A program made the position numbers and the translations under genes. Positions 17,127-25,528 of a DNA stretch of 64,000 nucleotides are shown here, one piece after another. The stretch is from Streptomyces sp. NBC_00775. Lineage in GTDB: Bacteria; Actinomycetota; Actinomycetes; Streptomycetales; Streptomycetaceae. The notes under the pieces are model-generated. The model was not told where the DNA came from, did not search any database, and saw nothing but the letters and a program-made list of their open reading frames with translations. The stretch is from assembly GCF_036347135.1 (NCBI RefSeq), contig NZ_CP108938.1:9424001-9488000 (forward strand), written 5' to 3'. Within the stretch, counting starts at the first letter, position 1. The number at the start of each line of letters is the position of its first letter.

Positions 17127-19190
17127 TTACGTGGCGTCCAGTGCCGCGCGGCAGGTGTGCAGGAGCCGTTCGTCCTCAAGGATGTCGTGGCTGCCGTAGC
17201 CGCCGGAACGCCGAGCCCGGTGCCGACGTGGTGCGGCGAGTTCCGCGTGGACCAGATCGTGCGCGGGCGCTGCCGCGGTGCCCATCCGGACCAGGCAGGC
17301 GGCGATCGTGCCGCGGGTGTACGCGTTCTGCCGCCAGGCGGAGCGGAGCACCGGAAGGACGGTCTCGGGATCCCCGTCGATGTCCCACAGCGCGCACGCG
17401 GCAGCGGTCCGCTCCCACACCTCGGCGGATTCGGCCAGGCGGCGCAGTTCCGGGAGCGCGGGGGCGGCCAACGCCCCCAGGCGGCCCAGGGCTTCGGCGG
17501 CCATCCGTGGATGACCGGCCTCCTCCGCGGTCAACTCCCGCAACAGCGGCGGAAGTACGGCCTCCACGTCTCCTGTCACCGACCAGAGCGCGGTGGCCGC
17601 CGCGACGGCGCGCTCGCCGTCCAGCAGCTCGCGCAGCGCCGGTATCGCCTCACGCGCGTCCGTCCCGAACGTCCCGAGCGTTCTGGCGAGCGCCTCCACG
17701 AGCGAGTCCCGGAACCGCAGTTCGCGCGGCATGCGGTGCAGCAGCCGCAGCACTTCCGGTACGGCGGCGCCGTACCGGAGCCTGCCGAGGGCGGACAGCA
17801 GCGGGGCGGCCCGGTTGTACGTGTCCGGGGAGTCGAGGGGGACCTCGCCGAGCCGCTCCCGCAGCAGGGGGGCCAGTTGTTCGGCCGCCGGGCCCAGGCA
17901 CTCGATCGTGTAGCCGATGTCGCTCGGAATGACGGGTTGGGCCAGCACCTGTGCGAGTGCCGGAACCGCCCGGGAATCCCCGGATCGCGCCAAGGCCTTC
18001 AGCGGGCGGCCCAGCGTCGTCGTCCCGCCTCCCCAGGACTCCGGGGCCGCCTCGACAAGGACGGCGAGGCGGTCGGCGGCCGGAACCGCCAGGGTGAACA
18101 GGGACTCCAGCACGGAGACGGCGGCATCGCGCAACCGCTCCTCGTCCGAGGCGAGTTGCTCGCCGATCAGCGCGACCGGTTCCTCGTAGTCCGCGCGCCA
18201 TTCACGGAACAGCCCCGCGGACATCCACACGGCATTGCACCGGTCGGCCGGATCCGCGCTGGTCAACTGCCCCTTGAGCAGGGCGATCCGGTCGGTGGTG
18301 CGGTCATCGAGCGCCGAGTGCAACGTACGCAGCAGCTGGGAGCCCTCCTCGTCCGCGGGCCGCAGGCGGCGCAGATGGCCGATGAGGGTGTCGGTGTCGG
18401 GCCGTTCGGGCTCGGCTGGCACTCGGGGGCGCTGTGAGCGGGCCCGGAGCAGGGCGACGACGGTGGGCACGAGGTCGGCGGGCAGGCGATCGGGTGCGCA
18501 GCCCGCGAGTTGACCGAGCGCGGCGAGCCTCAGCCCCGGGTCGTTCGGGGCGGCACTGAGCGCCATCAGACAGTCCACCGCCGGACCGGCGGACTCGGTG
18601 TGCAGTCGTGTGAACAGTCCGAGGCCCTCGGCCAGTGCCAGCCGGACGCCGCCCTCCCGCTCGTCGTCGAGACGCTGCCTCAACAGGCCGAGCACACGCG
18701 CCGGTTCGACCAGAAACCGCACGAGCGCGCGGGGCACCGCCCGGCGTACCTCCGGGTCCCGGTCCGCGACCAGCTCGACGAAGACCGCGGCGCCCGCCCG
18801 TATCGCGGTCCGCGCCATCGCGTAGTTGTCGTTGTTGTCGTTGTTGTCGTTGGCACGGTCCTCCTCACCGGCGTCGAGCGAGAGGTCGTCCTCGTCGTGT
18901 TGGACGTCGTCCGCGTCCCCTCCGCCGATGCTGACCAGCAACTCCACGATGCCGCTCCGGTCGGGGAGTTCGGCGTGCGTGACGAGCGCGAGCAGGAACG
19001 GGATGCACGCGAGCGTCGAGTCGTACACATCGCCCTGGTGGTGCACCGCCCCGTACATCCCGTCGAGCGCGGTCTCCCGCTCCTGGGGGCACGGCGAGGC
19101 CAGTGCCCGCAGTATCCCCGGCACGTCCTCGGCGCTTCCGTAGGCATGCTGCATCGAGGCCCAGTCGACCTCGTCGATCCCCGTGAACAC
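17127..19190 (-). CDS. HEAT-repeat (armadillo-like) scaffold protein
   Basis: The product is about 687 aa from GTG 19190, chosen for the GGGGAGG site six bases upstream; the frame is open beyond it. Helical repeats of 30-40 residues fill the protein (ERETALDGMYGAV, VRRAVPRALVRFL, LRDAAVSVLESLF, AEALGRLGALAAPAL), ending near the C-terminus. HEAT solenoids bind proteins or nucleic acids; no enzymatic motif is present. An acidic Asn/Asp-rich linker near residues 112-122 is encoded by a 9-bp microsatellite. The role is unknown. Confidence 0.8.
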   Translation of the reverse strand: MFTGIDEVDWASMQHAYGSAEDVPGILRALASPCPQERETALDGMYGAVHHQGDVYDSTLACIPFLLALVTHAELPDRSGIVELLVSIGGGDADDVQHDEDDLSLDAGEEDRANDNNDNNDNYAMARTAIRAGAAVFVELVADRDPEVRRAVPRALVRFLVEPARVLGLLRQRLDDEREGGVRLALAEGLGLFTRLHTESAGPAVDCLMALSAAPNDPGLRLAALGQLAGCAPDRLPADLVPTVVALLRARSQRPRVPAEPERPDTDTLIGHLRRLRPADEEGSQLLRTLHSALDDRTTDRIALLKGQLTSADPADRCNAVWMSAGLFREWRADYEEPVALIGEQLASDEERLRDAAVSVLESLFTLAVPAADRLAVLVEAAPESWGGGTTTLGRPLKALARSGDSRAVPALAQVLAQPVIPSDIGYTIECLGPAAEQLAPLLRERLGEVPLDSPDTYNRAAPLLSALGRLRYGAAVPEVLRLLHRMPRELRFRDSLVEALARTLGTFGTDAREAIPALRELLDGERAVAAATALWSVTGDVEAVLPPLLRELTAEEAGHPRMAAEALGRLGALAAPALPELRRLAESAEVWERTAAACALWDIDGDPETVLPVLRSAWRQNAYTRGTIAACLVRMGTAAAPAHDLVHAELAAPRRHRARRSGGYGSHDILEDERLLHTCRAALDAT
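18825..18851. repeat. 9-bp x 3 microsatellite in the HEAT-repeat gene
   Basis: GTTGTCGTT is repeated three times without a mismatch, giving an Asn/Asp-rich linker in the protein on the minus strand. Slippage would change the linker by three residues per unit without breaking the frame. Confidence 0.85.
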
Positions 19191-19432
19191 GGCGTCCTCC
19201 CCAGGCGTAAAGCAACTGATCGCGAGTGTGCACCACAGCACTGACAGTGACGCCCGGGAGCCACGTCCGCGATGGTCGCGATCGAGCCGACACCCGCTCG
19301 CCCTCCGGCCGCAGGCGCTCCGTTCCGCTGGGCGCACGGCGCCGGGACGGCCCCCGGGGGCACCGTCGGCGGCGCCCTAGACTGGGGCGATTCATACGGG
19401 ACGGCCGAACGGCGGGACGGGAGGGCACAGCG

Positions 19433-19816
19433 GTGGCGGCAGAGGTCGGCGGCTTGAAGGATCCGTCCGCCGAGGTGCTGGCGGAGGCGGCCGCGGCCTT
19501 CGGGCTGCTCGCGTCCTCGGCGCGGCTGCACATCGTCTGGGCGCTGGCGCAGGGCGAGAGCGATGTGACCGGGCTCGCGGAGCGGGTCGGCGGGGCGCTG
19601 CCCGCGGTGAGCCAGCATCTGACCAAGCTGAAACTCGCCGGTCTCGTGCGGTCCCGGCGCGCGGGCCGGAGACAGATCTACTTCGTCGACGACCCGGACG
19701 TGGTGACGGTCGTACGGCTCATGGTCGGCCAGCTGACGGATCGCGCCGAACCCGCCGACGCCGCCGACCCCGCCGGGCAGGGTTCGGCGCGTCGCATCCG
19801 TGGCCTCGGAGTCTGA
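19433..19816 (+). CDS. ArsR/SmtB-family winged-helix regulator
   Basis: The product is about 127 aa from GTG 19433, with GGGAGGG nearby; an upstream start would add an improbable basic extension. The core LLASSARLHIVWALAQGE...LPAVSQHLTKLKLAGLVRSRRAGRR is a classic ArsR DNA-binding domain. Its coding end overlaps the start of the P-type ATPase gene by 17 bases, so they form one unit and it probably represses that operon in response to a metal. The Cys clusters of metal-sensing ArsR proteins are not seen, so the signal is unclear. Confidence 0.9.
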   Translation: MAAEVGGLKDPSAEVLAEAAAAFGLLASSARLHIVWALAQGESDVTGLAERVGGALPAVSQHLTKLKLAGLVRSRRAGRRQIYFVDDPDVVTVVRLMVGQLTDRAEPADAADPAGQGSARRIRGLGV

Positions 19817-22514
19817 GACCGCCGCGACGGCGGTGGGGCGGCGGCGCCCGAGCGGGAGCGCGTCGCCCGCCGACGAGGCACATCCCGACCTCACCGCGCT
19901 GACCTCTCTCCAAGTGCTGCGGCATCTGGAGACCGGCCCTCGCGGACTGACCGAGGCGCAGGCGGAGGAGCGGCTGGTCCGCTTCGGCGCGAACACGGTT
20001 CCGGGCCGGCGTACGGATATGTGGCCGCGCCTGTTCGTGCGCGGCCTGCGCGACCCCTTCACCGCGGTGCTGCTGTGCCTCGGGCTGGTCTCGGCGGCTG
20101 TGGCGGCCTGGGGGACGGCGTGCGTGACCCTGTGCCTGGTCCTGGTCAGCTGTGCGCTGCGCGCGTCCGGGGAGCACCGGGCCGACCGGTCCATGGCCGG
20201 GCTGCGTGAGCTGGTCGCCACCACCGCGACCGTGCTGCGGCGCGCCGACCCGGACGGGATTCCGCGGGCCCGGGACATCCCGGTCGGCGAGCTGGTGCCG
20301 GGCGATGTGATCAGGCTCGGCCCCGGGGACCTGGTCCCGGCCGACGTACGGCTGCTGCGCGCGAGTGGGCTGACCGTGCGGCAGGCTCCGCTGACGGGTG
20401 AGTCGACGGCGGTCGCCAAGGTCGCGGCAGACGTTCCGGACGCCGCGAACGCCCCGGACTCAGCGAACCCCTCGGACGCCTCGAACCCCAAGTACTCGTC
20501 GTACTCGTCGTACTCGTCGTACGACGGAGTCTTCGCACAGAGGCAGCTCTGTTTCCAGGGCAGCAGCGTGGCGACCGGCGGCGGGACCGCGGTCGTGCTC
20601 GCGACGGGCGCACGTACAAGATTCGCGTCGGCCCGCGTCGGCTCGCCGTCACGCCGCGAGCCGAGCGCCTTCGACCGGTCCGTCCACGGCATCTCCTGGG
20701 TACTCATCCGGTTCATGCTGCTCACGCCGCCGTTGGTGCTGATGGCCAATGCCGCGCTGCGCGGGCGGGGCGTGGAGACCTTGCCGTTCGCCGTCGCGGT
20801 GGCGGTCGGGCTGACCCCCGAGATGCTGCCGGTCGTCGTCACCACGTGTCTGGCGCGTGGCGCGTCGGCGCTGGCCCGTACCCACAAGGTGATCGTCAAA
20901 CGGCTGCCCGCGCTGCACGACCTCGGTGCGGTCGACGTGCTGTGCCTGGACAAGACCGGCACCCTCACCCAGGACCGGCCGGTCGTCCACCGTGCCCTGG
21001 ACGGGGCGGGGCGGGACGCCCCCGATGTCCTGCGCTGGGCCGCCGTCAATGCCTGGTGGACCCTCCAGCTGGCCGAACTGCCCACGCCGGACGCCCTCGA
21101 CGAGGCGATCCTGGACGCGGCCGCCCCGGAGGAGGAGCAGGACGACGGGGTGGCGGCGCTGCCCTTCGATCCGGTGCGCCGCCTCGCCACGGCCGTCGTG
21201 CGCCACCCGTGCCGACTCGGCGTCCACACCCTCGTGGTCAAGGGCGCCGTCGAGAACGTACTGGAGAGGTGCGTACTGGAAGAGGCCGAGCGGGTGCGGC
21301 TGTTCGCCCTCGCGGCACGCGAGGCCGACGACGGGCTGCGGGTGCTCGCGGTCGCCACCGCCGAATGCCCCGCCCGGATGCGCGACTACACACCCGCCGA
21401 CGAACGCGGTCTGACCTTCCGCGGCTTCCTCACCTTCCGCGACGCGCTCGCCCCGACCGCTGCGGAGGCGCTGAAGGCCCTCGTCACACGCGGCATCACC
21501 GTCAAGGTTCTCACCGGCGACCACCCCGGCACGGCGGCCCGCGCCTGCCGCGACCTGGGCCTCGAACCCGGTGAGGCGGTGGCGGCCGACCGCATCGACG
21601 CCCTCAGCGACGCCGAACTGGCCGAAACCGTCCGCCGTACGACCGTCTTCGCCCGCTGCGCCCCGGAGCACAAGGCCCGGATCGCCGCCGTCCTGCGGGC
21701 AGGCGGGCACACCGTGGGCTTCCTCGGCGACGGCGTCAACGACCTGCCCGCGCTGCGCGCCGCCGACGTCGGGATCGCTCCGCGCGCCGCCGTCGACGTG
21801 GCCCGGGAGAGCGCCGACGTGGTCCTCGGCGAGAAGGACCTCACCGCGATCGAGCACGCGGTGACGGCGGGACGGCGCAGCAGCGTCACCATCGCCACGT
21901 ATCTGCGCAGCACGCTGTCCTCGAACCTCGGCAACGTCATCGCGATGCTCGCCGCAGGCCTGCTGCTGCCCTTCCTGCCGATGCTCCCCGCGCAGGTCCT
22001 GGCGCAGAACCTGTGCTTCGACGCGGCACAGCTCGCCTTCGCGTACGACCGTCCGCACCCGGACGCGCCGCGCCGCCCCACCGTGCTGCGGCCGCGCGCC
22101 TTCCTGCGCTTCATCACCGGCTTCGGCGCGCTCAACGCCGTCGCCGACCTGGCCACCTTCGCGGTGCTCGCGCTCGCCCTGAACGGGCCGGACACCATGG
22201 ACGACGCCACGGTGTTCCACTCCGGCTGGTTCACCGAGAACCTGATGACCCAGGCCCTGGTCATGCTGCTCCTGCGCATCGGCCGCCGTACCGCTGAGGA
22301 CCGTACCGCCGCCGGCCGTCGCCTCCCGGGCCCGGTCAGCTGGGCCGCGGCCGCCCTCGCCGGCGCCGGTCTGCTGCTGCCCCTCTCCCCGCTGGGCCCC
22401 CTCCTCGGCATGACCGCGCTGCCGGTCCTCTTCTACGTGCTCCTCGCCGCGGTCCTCACCCTGTACGCCGTCGCGCTCACGGCCGCCCGGAGGGGAGCGG
22501 TCCGCTCGGGGTGA
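19800..22514 (+). CDS. mgtA: Magnesium-transporting P-type ATPase (P3B, MgtA/MgtB type)
   Basis: The product is 904 aa from GTG 19800, inside the regulator gene. It has the actuator motif LTGESTAVAK, the MgtA-type fourth-helix motif VGLTPEMLPVVVTT, the phosphorylation site DKTGTLT, the hinge GDGVNDLPALRAADVG and a C-terminal six-helix bundle. Such pumps move Mg2+ into the cytoplasm. Before the second membrane pair, a low-complexity insert (AANAPDSANPSDASNP followed by a Ser-Ser-Tyr repeat) appears in the actuator domain, an unusual site. Regulation by the overlapping ArsR protein is inferred. The 3' end overlaps the response regulator gene on the other strand by 38 bp. Confidence 0.88.
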   Translation: MASESETAATAVGRRRPSGSASPADEAHPDLTALTSLQVLRHLETGPRGLTEAQAEERLVRFGANTVPGRRTDMWPRLFVRGLRDPFTAVLLCLGLVSAAVAAWGTACVTLCLVLVSCALRASGEHRADRSMAGLRELVATTATVLRRADPDGIPRARDIPVGELVPGDVIRLGPGDLVPADVRLLRASGLTVRQAPLTGESTAVAKVAADVPDAANAPDSANPSDASNPKYSSYSSYSSYDGVFAQRQLCFQGSSVATGGGTAVVLATGARTRFASARVGSPSRREPSAFDRSVHGISWVLIRFMLLTPPLVLMANAALRGRGVETLPFAVAVAVGLTPEMLPVVVTTCLARGASALARTHKVIVKRLPALHDLGAVDVLCLDKTGTLTQDRPVVHRALDGAGRDAPDVLRWAAVNAWWTLQLAELPTPDALDEAILDAAAPEEEQDDGVAALPFDPVRRLATAVVRHPCRLGVHTLVVKGAVENVLERCVLEEAERVRLFALAAREADDGLRVLAVATAECPARMRDYTPADERGLTFRGFLTFRDALAPTAAEALKALVTRGITVKVLTGDHPGTAARACRDLGLEPGEAVAADRIDALSDAELAETVRRTTVFARCAPEHKARIAAVLRAGGHTVGFLGDGVNDLPALRAADVGIAPRAAVDVARESADVVLGEKDLTAIEHAVTAGRRSSVTIATYLRSTLSSNLGNVIAMLAAGLLLPFLPMLPAQVLAQNLCFDAAQLAFAYDRPHPDAPRRPTVLRPRAFLRFITGFGALNAVADLATFAVLALALNGPDTMDDATVFHSGWFTENLMTQALVMLLLRIGRRTAEDRTAAGRRLPGPVSWAAAALAGAGLLLPLSPLGPLLGMTALPVLFYVLLAAVLTLYAVALTAARRGAVRSG
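20493..20519. repeat. 9-bp x 3 microsatellite in mgtA
   Basis: TACTCGTCG is repeated three times exactly and encodes three Tyr-Ser-Ser units in the actuator domain of the P-type ATPase, in frame. Confidence 0.85.
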
Positions 22515-23208
22515 CCAGACCCGTTTCGTAGGCGGTGACGACCGCCTGGACGCGGTCGCGGAGGCCGAGTTTGGCGAGGATGCGGGCGACGTGGGTCTTG
22601 ACGGTCGTCTCGGCGAGGTGGAGACGGGCCGCGAGCTCGGTGTTGCTCAGGCCCTGGGCGAGCAGGCGCAGGACTTCGAGCTCGCGCGGGGTCAGCGCGG
22701 CGAGGTCGCGGTGGAGCGCGGCGGCCTCGGGGCCGCGGCGGGCGTACCTCTCGACCAGGCGGCGGGTGATGGCCGGCGCCAGCAGCGCGTCGCCGGAGCG
22801 GACCATGCGGACGGCGGAGACCAGGTGTTCGGGCGTGACGTCCTTGAGGAGGAAGCCGCTGGCCCCGGCGGACAGCGCCGCGTAGACAAGGTCGTCGAGG
22901 TCGAAGGTGGTCAGGATGATCACGCGCGGTGCGTCGGGGGCGCCGTCCAGGACACGGCGGGTGGCCTCCAGGCCGTCCAGCTCCGGCATCCGGATGTCCA
23001 TCAGGACGACATCGGGCCGGGTGCGCCGGACGGCGGCGACGGCTTCGGCTCCGTCGGCCGCCTCGGCGACCACGTCGATGCCGTCGGCCATGAGGATCAT
23101 CCGGAAGCCGGTACGGGCCAGCGTCTGGTCGTCGGCGACCACCACGCGCAGCGGCCGGTCCGGCACTGCTCGGCCTTCGAGGGGATCGCTGTGGTGCACC
23201 GGGGTCAC
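22477..23208 (-). CDS. NarL/LuxR-family response regulator
   Basis: The product is 243 aa from GTG 23208, which overlaps the sensor kinase stop (GTGA). The receiver domain has the acidic pair VVADDQ, the phospho-acceptor in VVLMDIRMPELDGLE and the LKDV lysine; the C-terminal HTH has LTPRELEVLRLLAQGLSNTELAARL. It pairs with the kinase just upstream in the transcript. The likely target is the ABC exporter read divergently upstream of the kinase, in the arrangement common for drug-responsive exporters. Confidence 0.95.
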   Translation of the reverse strand: MTPVHHSDPLEGRAVPDRPLRVVVADDQTLARTGFRMILMADGIDVVAEAADGAEAVAAVRRTRPDVVLMDIRMPELDGLEATRRVLDGAPDAPRVIILTTFDLDDLVYAALSAGASGFLLKDVTPEHLVSAVRMVRSGDALLAPAITRRLVERYARRGPEAAALHRDLAALTPRELEVLRLLAQGLSNTELAARLHLAETTVKTHVARILAKLGLRDRVQAVVTAYETGLVTPSGPLPSGRP

Positions 23209-24578
23209 TCCGTCTCCAGGGGGATCAGCGCGGTCACGCGGTAGCCGCCGGTGGGACGCCGTCCCGCGTGCAGGGTGCCGCCGTAGACGGCGAGCCGCTC
23301 GCGCAGGCCGAGCAGGCCACGGCCGTTTCCGGTGGCCGCGGAGGCGTCCGCGGTGCCTCCGGTGTCCAGGATGTCGACCCGCAGCCGGTCGTCGCCGTAC
23401 TCCACGGCCACCGTCGCCGTCGAACCGGCCGCGTGCTTCACGGTGTTGGTCAGCGCCTCCTGCACCACCCGGTACGCCGCCAGGCCGACCCCGGACGGCA
23501 GGGCACGGGGTGACCCGGTGACCGTCAGCTCGACGGGTACGCCGGAGCCGCGCACTCTTCCGACCAGGGAGTCAAGTTGGTCCAGGCCCGGCTGGGGCGC
23601 GAGGTCCGCGGTGGCGGCTGGGTCCGGGCCGTCGGCGTCCGTCGTCAACAGGCCCATGGCGTGCCGCAGTTCGGCCATCGCCGCCCGGCCGCCGGACTCC
23701 ACGGCGAGCAGCGCCTCGCGGGCCTGGTCGGGCGCGATGTCCATGACCTTGCGGGCGGCGCCGGCCTGGATGACCATCACGCTGACGTTGTGGGTGACGA
23801 CGTCGTGGAGTTCGCGGGCGATACGGGCGCGTTCGCGTTCGGCGGCCCGGCGCAGCTCCTCGGCCCGCTCGCGTTCCAGGGCCGACATCCGCTCCCGGCT
23901 CTCGTCCGCCCGGAGTTTCCACATGCGCAGCCCGTTCGCCGTCACCACCAACGGGACCAGGATGAGCAGCGTGACGTACTGGGTGGGGACCGTGGGCGAC
24001 ACCGACTCCCCGAGGGTGCCGACCGACTCCCCGACGGTGCCGACCGTGTACGCCGTCACCGGCAGACTCGCCAGCGTCGCCACGCGGTAGGGGCCGAAGG
24101 CCGCCGCGCTGTAGGCGGCGATGACACACGGGTAGAAGACGATCCGCTGCGCGTCGTGCGGCGTCAGGGCGGCCGCGCCTGTGACGATCCACAGCATCGC
24201 GAGCGGATACCGGCGGCGGAACACCAGCGGGGCCGAGGCGATGACCGCCAGGGTCAGTGCGGCGATGAGACTGCCGGTGGCTGTCGGGACCAGTGGGGCA
24301 ACGCCGTCAGGGGCGTCGCGGAGCAGGTCCGCCCCGCGGTCCGCGGCCCAGTAGAGCATGGTGATACCGAGGACCAGCGTCAGAGTGATGTCGAAGGCGA
24401 TGCCGCGCGAGGTGGGCCGTGGCAGCGGGCCGGTCTGGAGCCTCAACAGCCGTACCGCTTCCCGCAGAGGGTGGTACGGCGGGTGCTCGGGCGGCCGGGC
24501 CGCGCCCTCGTCCCAGGGCGGGTGCCTCAACACCCCTGCCCCGTCCCGCAGTCGCTCCGCCACCGACGCGCTCTTCAC
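23205..24578 (-). CDS. HisKA_3-type sensor histidine kinase
   Basis: The product is about 457 aa from GTG 24578; an ATG at 24614 is in frame but its GGAGG site abuts it. About five membrane helices (FDITLTLVLGITMLYW onwards) form an input domain with almost no extracellular part. ARELHDVVTHNVSVMVIQAG contains the phospho-accepting His of the NarL-partner class, and GNGRGLLGLRERLAVYGG is the ATP-binding G box. A loop before the last helix is encoded by two 21-bp tandem units. It likely senses membrane stress or a compound within the bilayer and phosphorylates the adjacent regulator. Confidence 0.93.
   Translation of the reverse strand: MKSASVAERLRDGAGVLRHPPWDEGAARPPEHPPYHPLREAVRLLRLQTGPLPRPTSRGIAFDITLTLVLGITMLYWAADRGADLLRDAPDGVAPLVPTATGSLIAALTLAVIASAPLVFRRRYPLAMLWIVTGAAALTPHDAQRIVFYPCVIAAYSAAAFGPYRVATLASLPVTAYTVGTVGESVGTLGESVSPTVPTQYVTLLILVPLVVTANGLRMWKLRADESRERMSALERERAEELRRAAERERARIARELHDVVTHNVSVMVIQAGAARKVMDIAPDQAREALLAVESGGRAAMAELRHAMGLLTTDADGPDPAATADLAPQPGLDQLDSLVGRVRGSGVPVELTVTGSPRALPSGVGLAAYRVVQEALTNTVKHAAGSTATVAVEYGDDRLRVDILDTGGTADASAATGNGRGLLGLRERLAVYGGTLHAGRRPTGGYRVTALIPLETE
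24001..24042. repeat. 21-bp tandem duplication in the sensor kinase
   Basis: Two adjacent 21-bp units differ at one base and encode a seven-residue repeat containing GESVGTL-like sequence in a loop between membrane helices. The frame is preserved. Confidence 0.8.
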
Positions 24579-24760
24579 CGGCTCATTCTCGCCGAGGTCC
24601 GCGCGCGACGGCATCCTCCTTGCCGACCCCTGTCCGACCTCCGCATACATCCCTCGCCTACATCTCAGGGATGACCTGGGGCGCTCTCGTCCGGACGCGG
24701 TACCGGAAATGACTCGGCCGACCGACGCGCCCGTATCGGCAGCTCGCCTAGCGTCCGACA

Positions 24761-24815
24761 GGCCACACGACCACATGGCCACATGACCCAATCCACAGGT
24801 CCACATGGCCAGTTG
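24761..24815. promoter_or_regulatory. Repeated CCACATGG motifs upstream of the ABC exporter
   Basis: CCACATGGCC occurs at 24771 and 24801, with related GGCCACACGACC and CCACATGACC between them, in the divergent region between the kinase and ABC genes. The 30-bp spacing puts the two copies on one DNA face. They could be binding sites of the adjacent response regulator. Confidence 0.35.
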
Positions 24816-24835
24816 TCCGGATCGAGGGAGACACC

Positions 24836-25528
24836 ATGACCACGCCGGTGATCGAACTGCGCGACGTGAGTCGCGCCTACGACGACGGGCCGCCCGCGCT
24901 GCACGACGCGTCGCTGACCGTCCGGACCGGTGAGGCCGTCGCGATCCTCGGGCCGTCCGGCAGCGGCAAGTCCACGCTGCTCAACCTGATCGCGGGCCTG
25001 GACCGGCCGGACGCCGGAACGGTCACCGTGGACGGCGTACGCGTCGACGGGCTGGGCGAGGCCGCGGCGGCGCGCTACCGGCGGGCCAAGATCGGCATGG
25101 TGTTCCAGTTCTTCAACCTGCTCGACGACCTGACCGTCGCCGACAACGTCGTCCTGCCGGCCCAACTGGCGGGCATGGAACGCAAAGAGGCACACCGGCG
25201 CGCGGCGGAACTGCTCGAAACGCTCGGTATCGACCGGCACGCCCGCGCCTGCCCGGGCCGTCTGTCCGGCGGCGAGCGCCAACGCGTCGCGGTGGCAAGG
25301 GCCCTGATGAACCGTCCACCCCTGCTGCTGGCCGACGAGCCGACCGGCGCGCTGGACACGGCCTCCGGGGAGGACGTGAGCGAACTGTTCACCGAGCTCA
25401 ACGCCGACGGCCAGACTCTTGTCGTGGTCACCCACGACCTCGCCCTGGCCCGGTCGTGCACCACCCGCACGATCCAGCTCGTCGACGGCCGGATCACCGA
25501 GGACGTCCGGCCGGAGGTGGTCCGATGA
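24836..25528 (+). CDS. ABC transporter ATP-binding protein (LolD/MacB-type)
   Basis: The 230-aa ATPase starts at ATG 24836. It has Walker A (GPSGSGKST), the Q-loop in MVFQFFNLLDDLTVADNV, the signature LSGGERQRVAVARAL, Walker B (LLLADEPTGALD) and the H-loop TH. This subfamily works with FtsX-type permeases in exporting lipoproteins, peptides or antibiotics. Its ATGA overlap with the permease gene implies coupled translation. The neighbouring two-component system on the opposite strand suggests induction by the exported compound. Confidence 0.95.
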   Translation: MTTPVIELRDVSRAYDDGPPALHDASLTVRTGEAVAILGPSGSGKSTLLNLIAGLDRPDAGTVTVDGVRVDGLGEAAAARYRRAKIGMVFQFFNLLDDLTVADNVVLPAQLAGMERKEAHRRAAELLETLGIDRHARACPGRLSGGERQRVAVARALMNRPPLLLADEPTGALDTASGEDVSELFTELNADGQTLVVVTHDLALARSCTTRTIQLVDGRITEDVRPEVVR

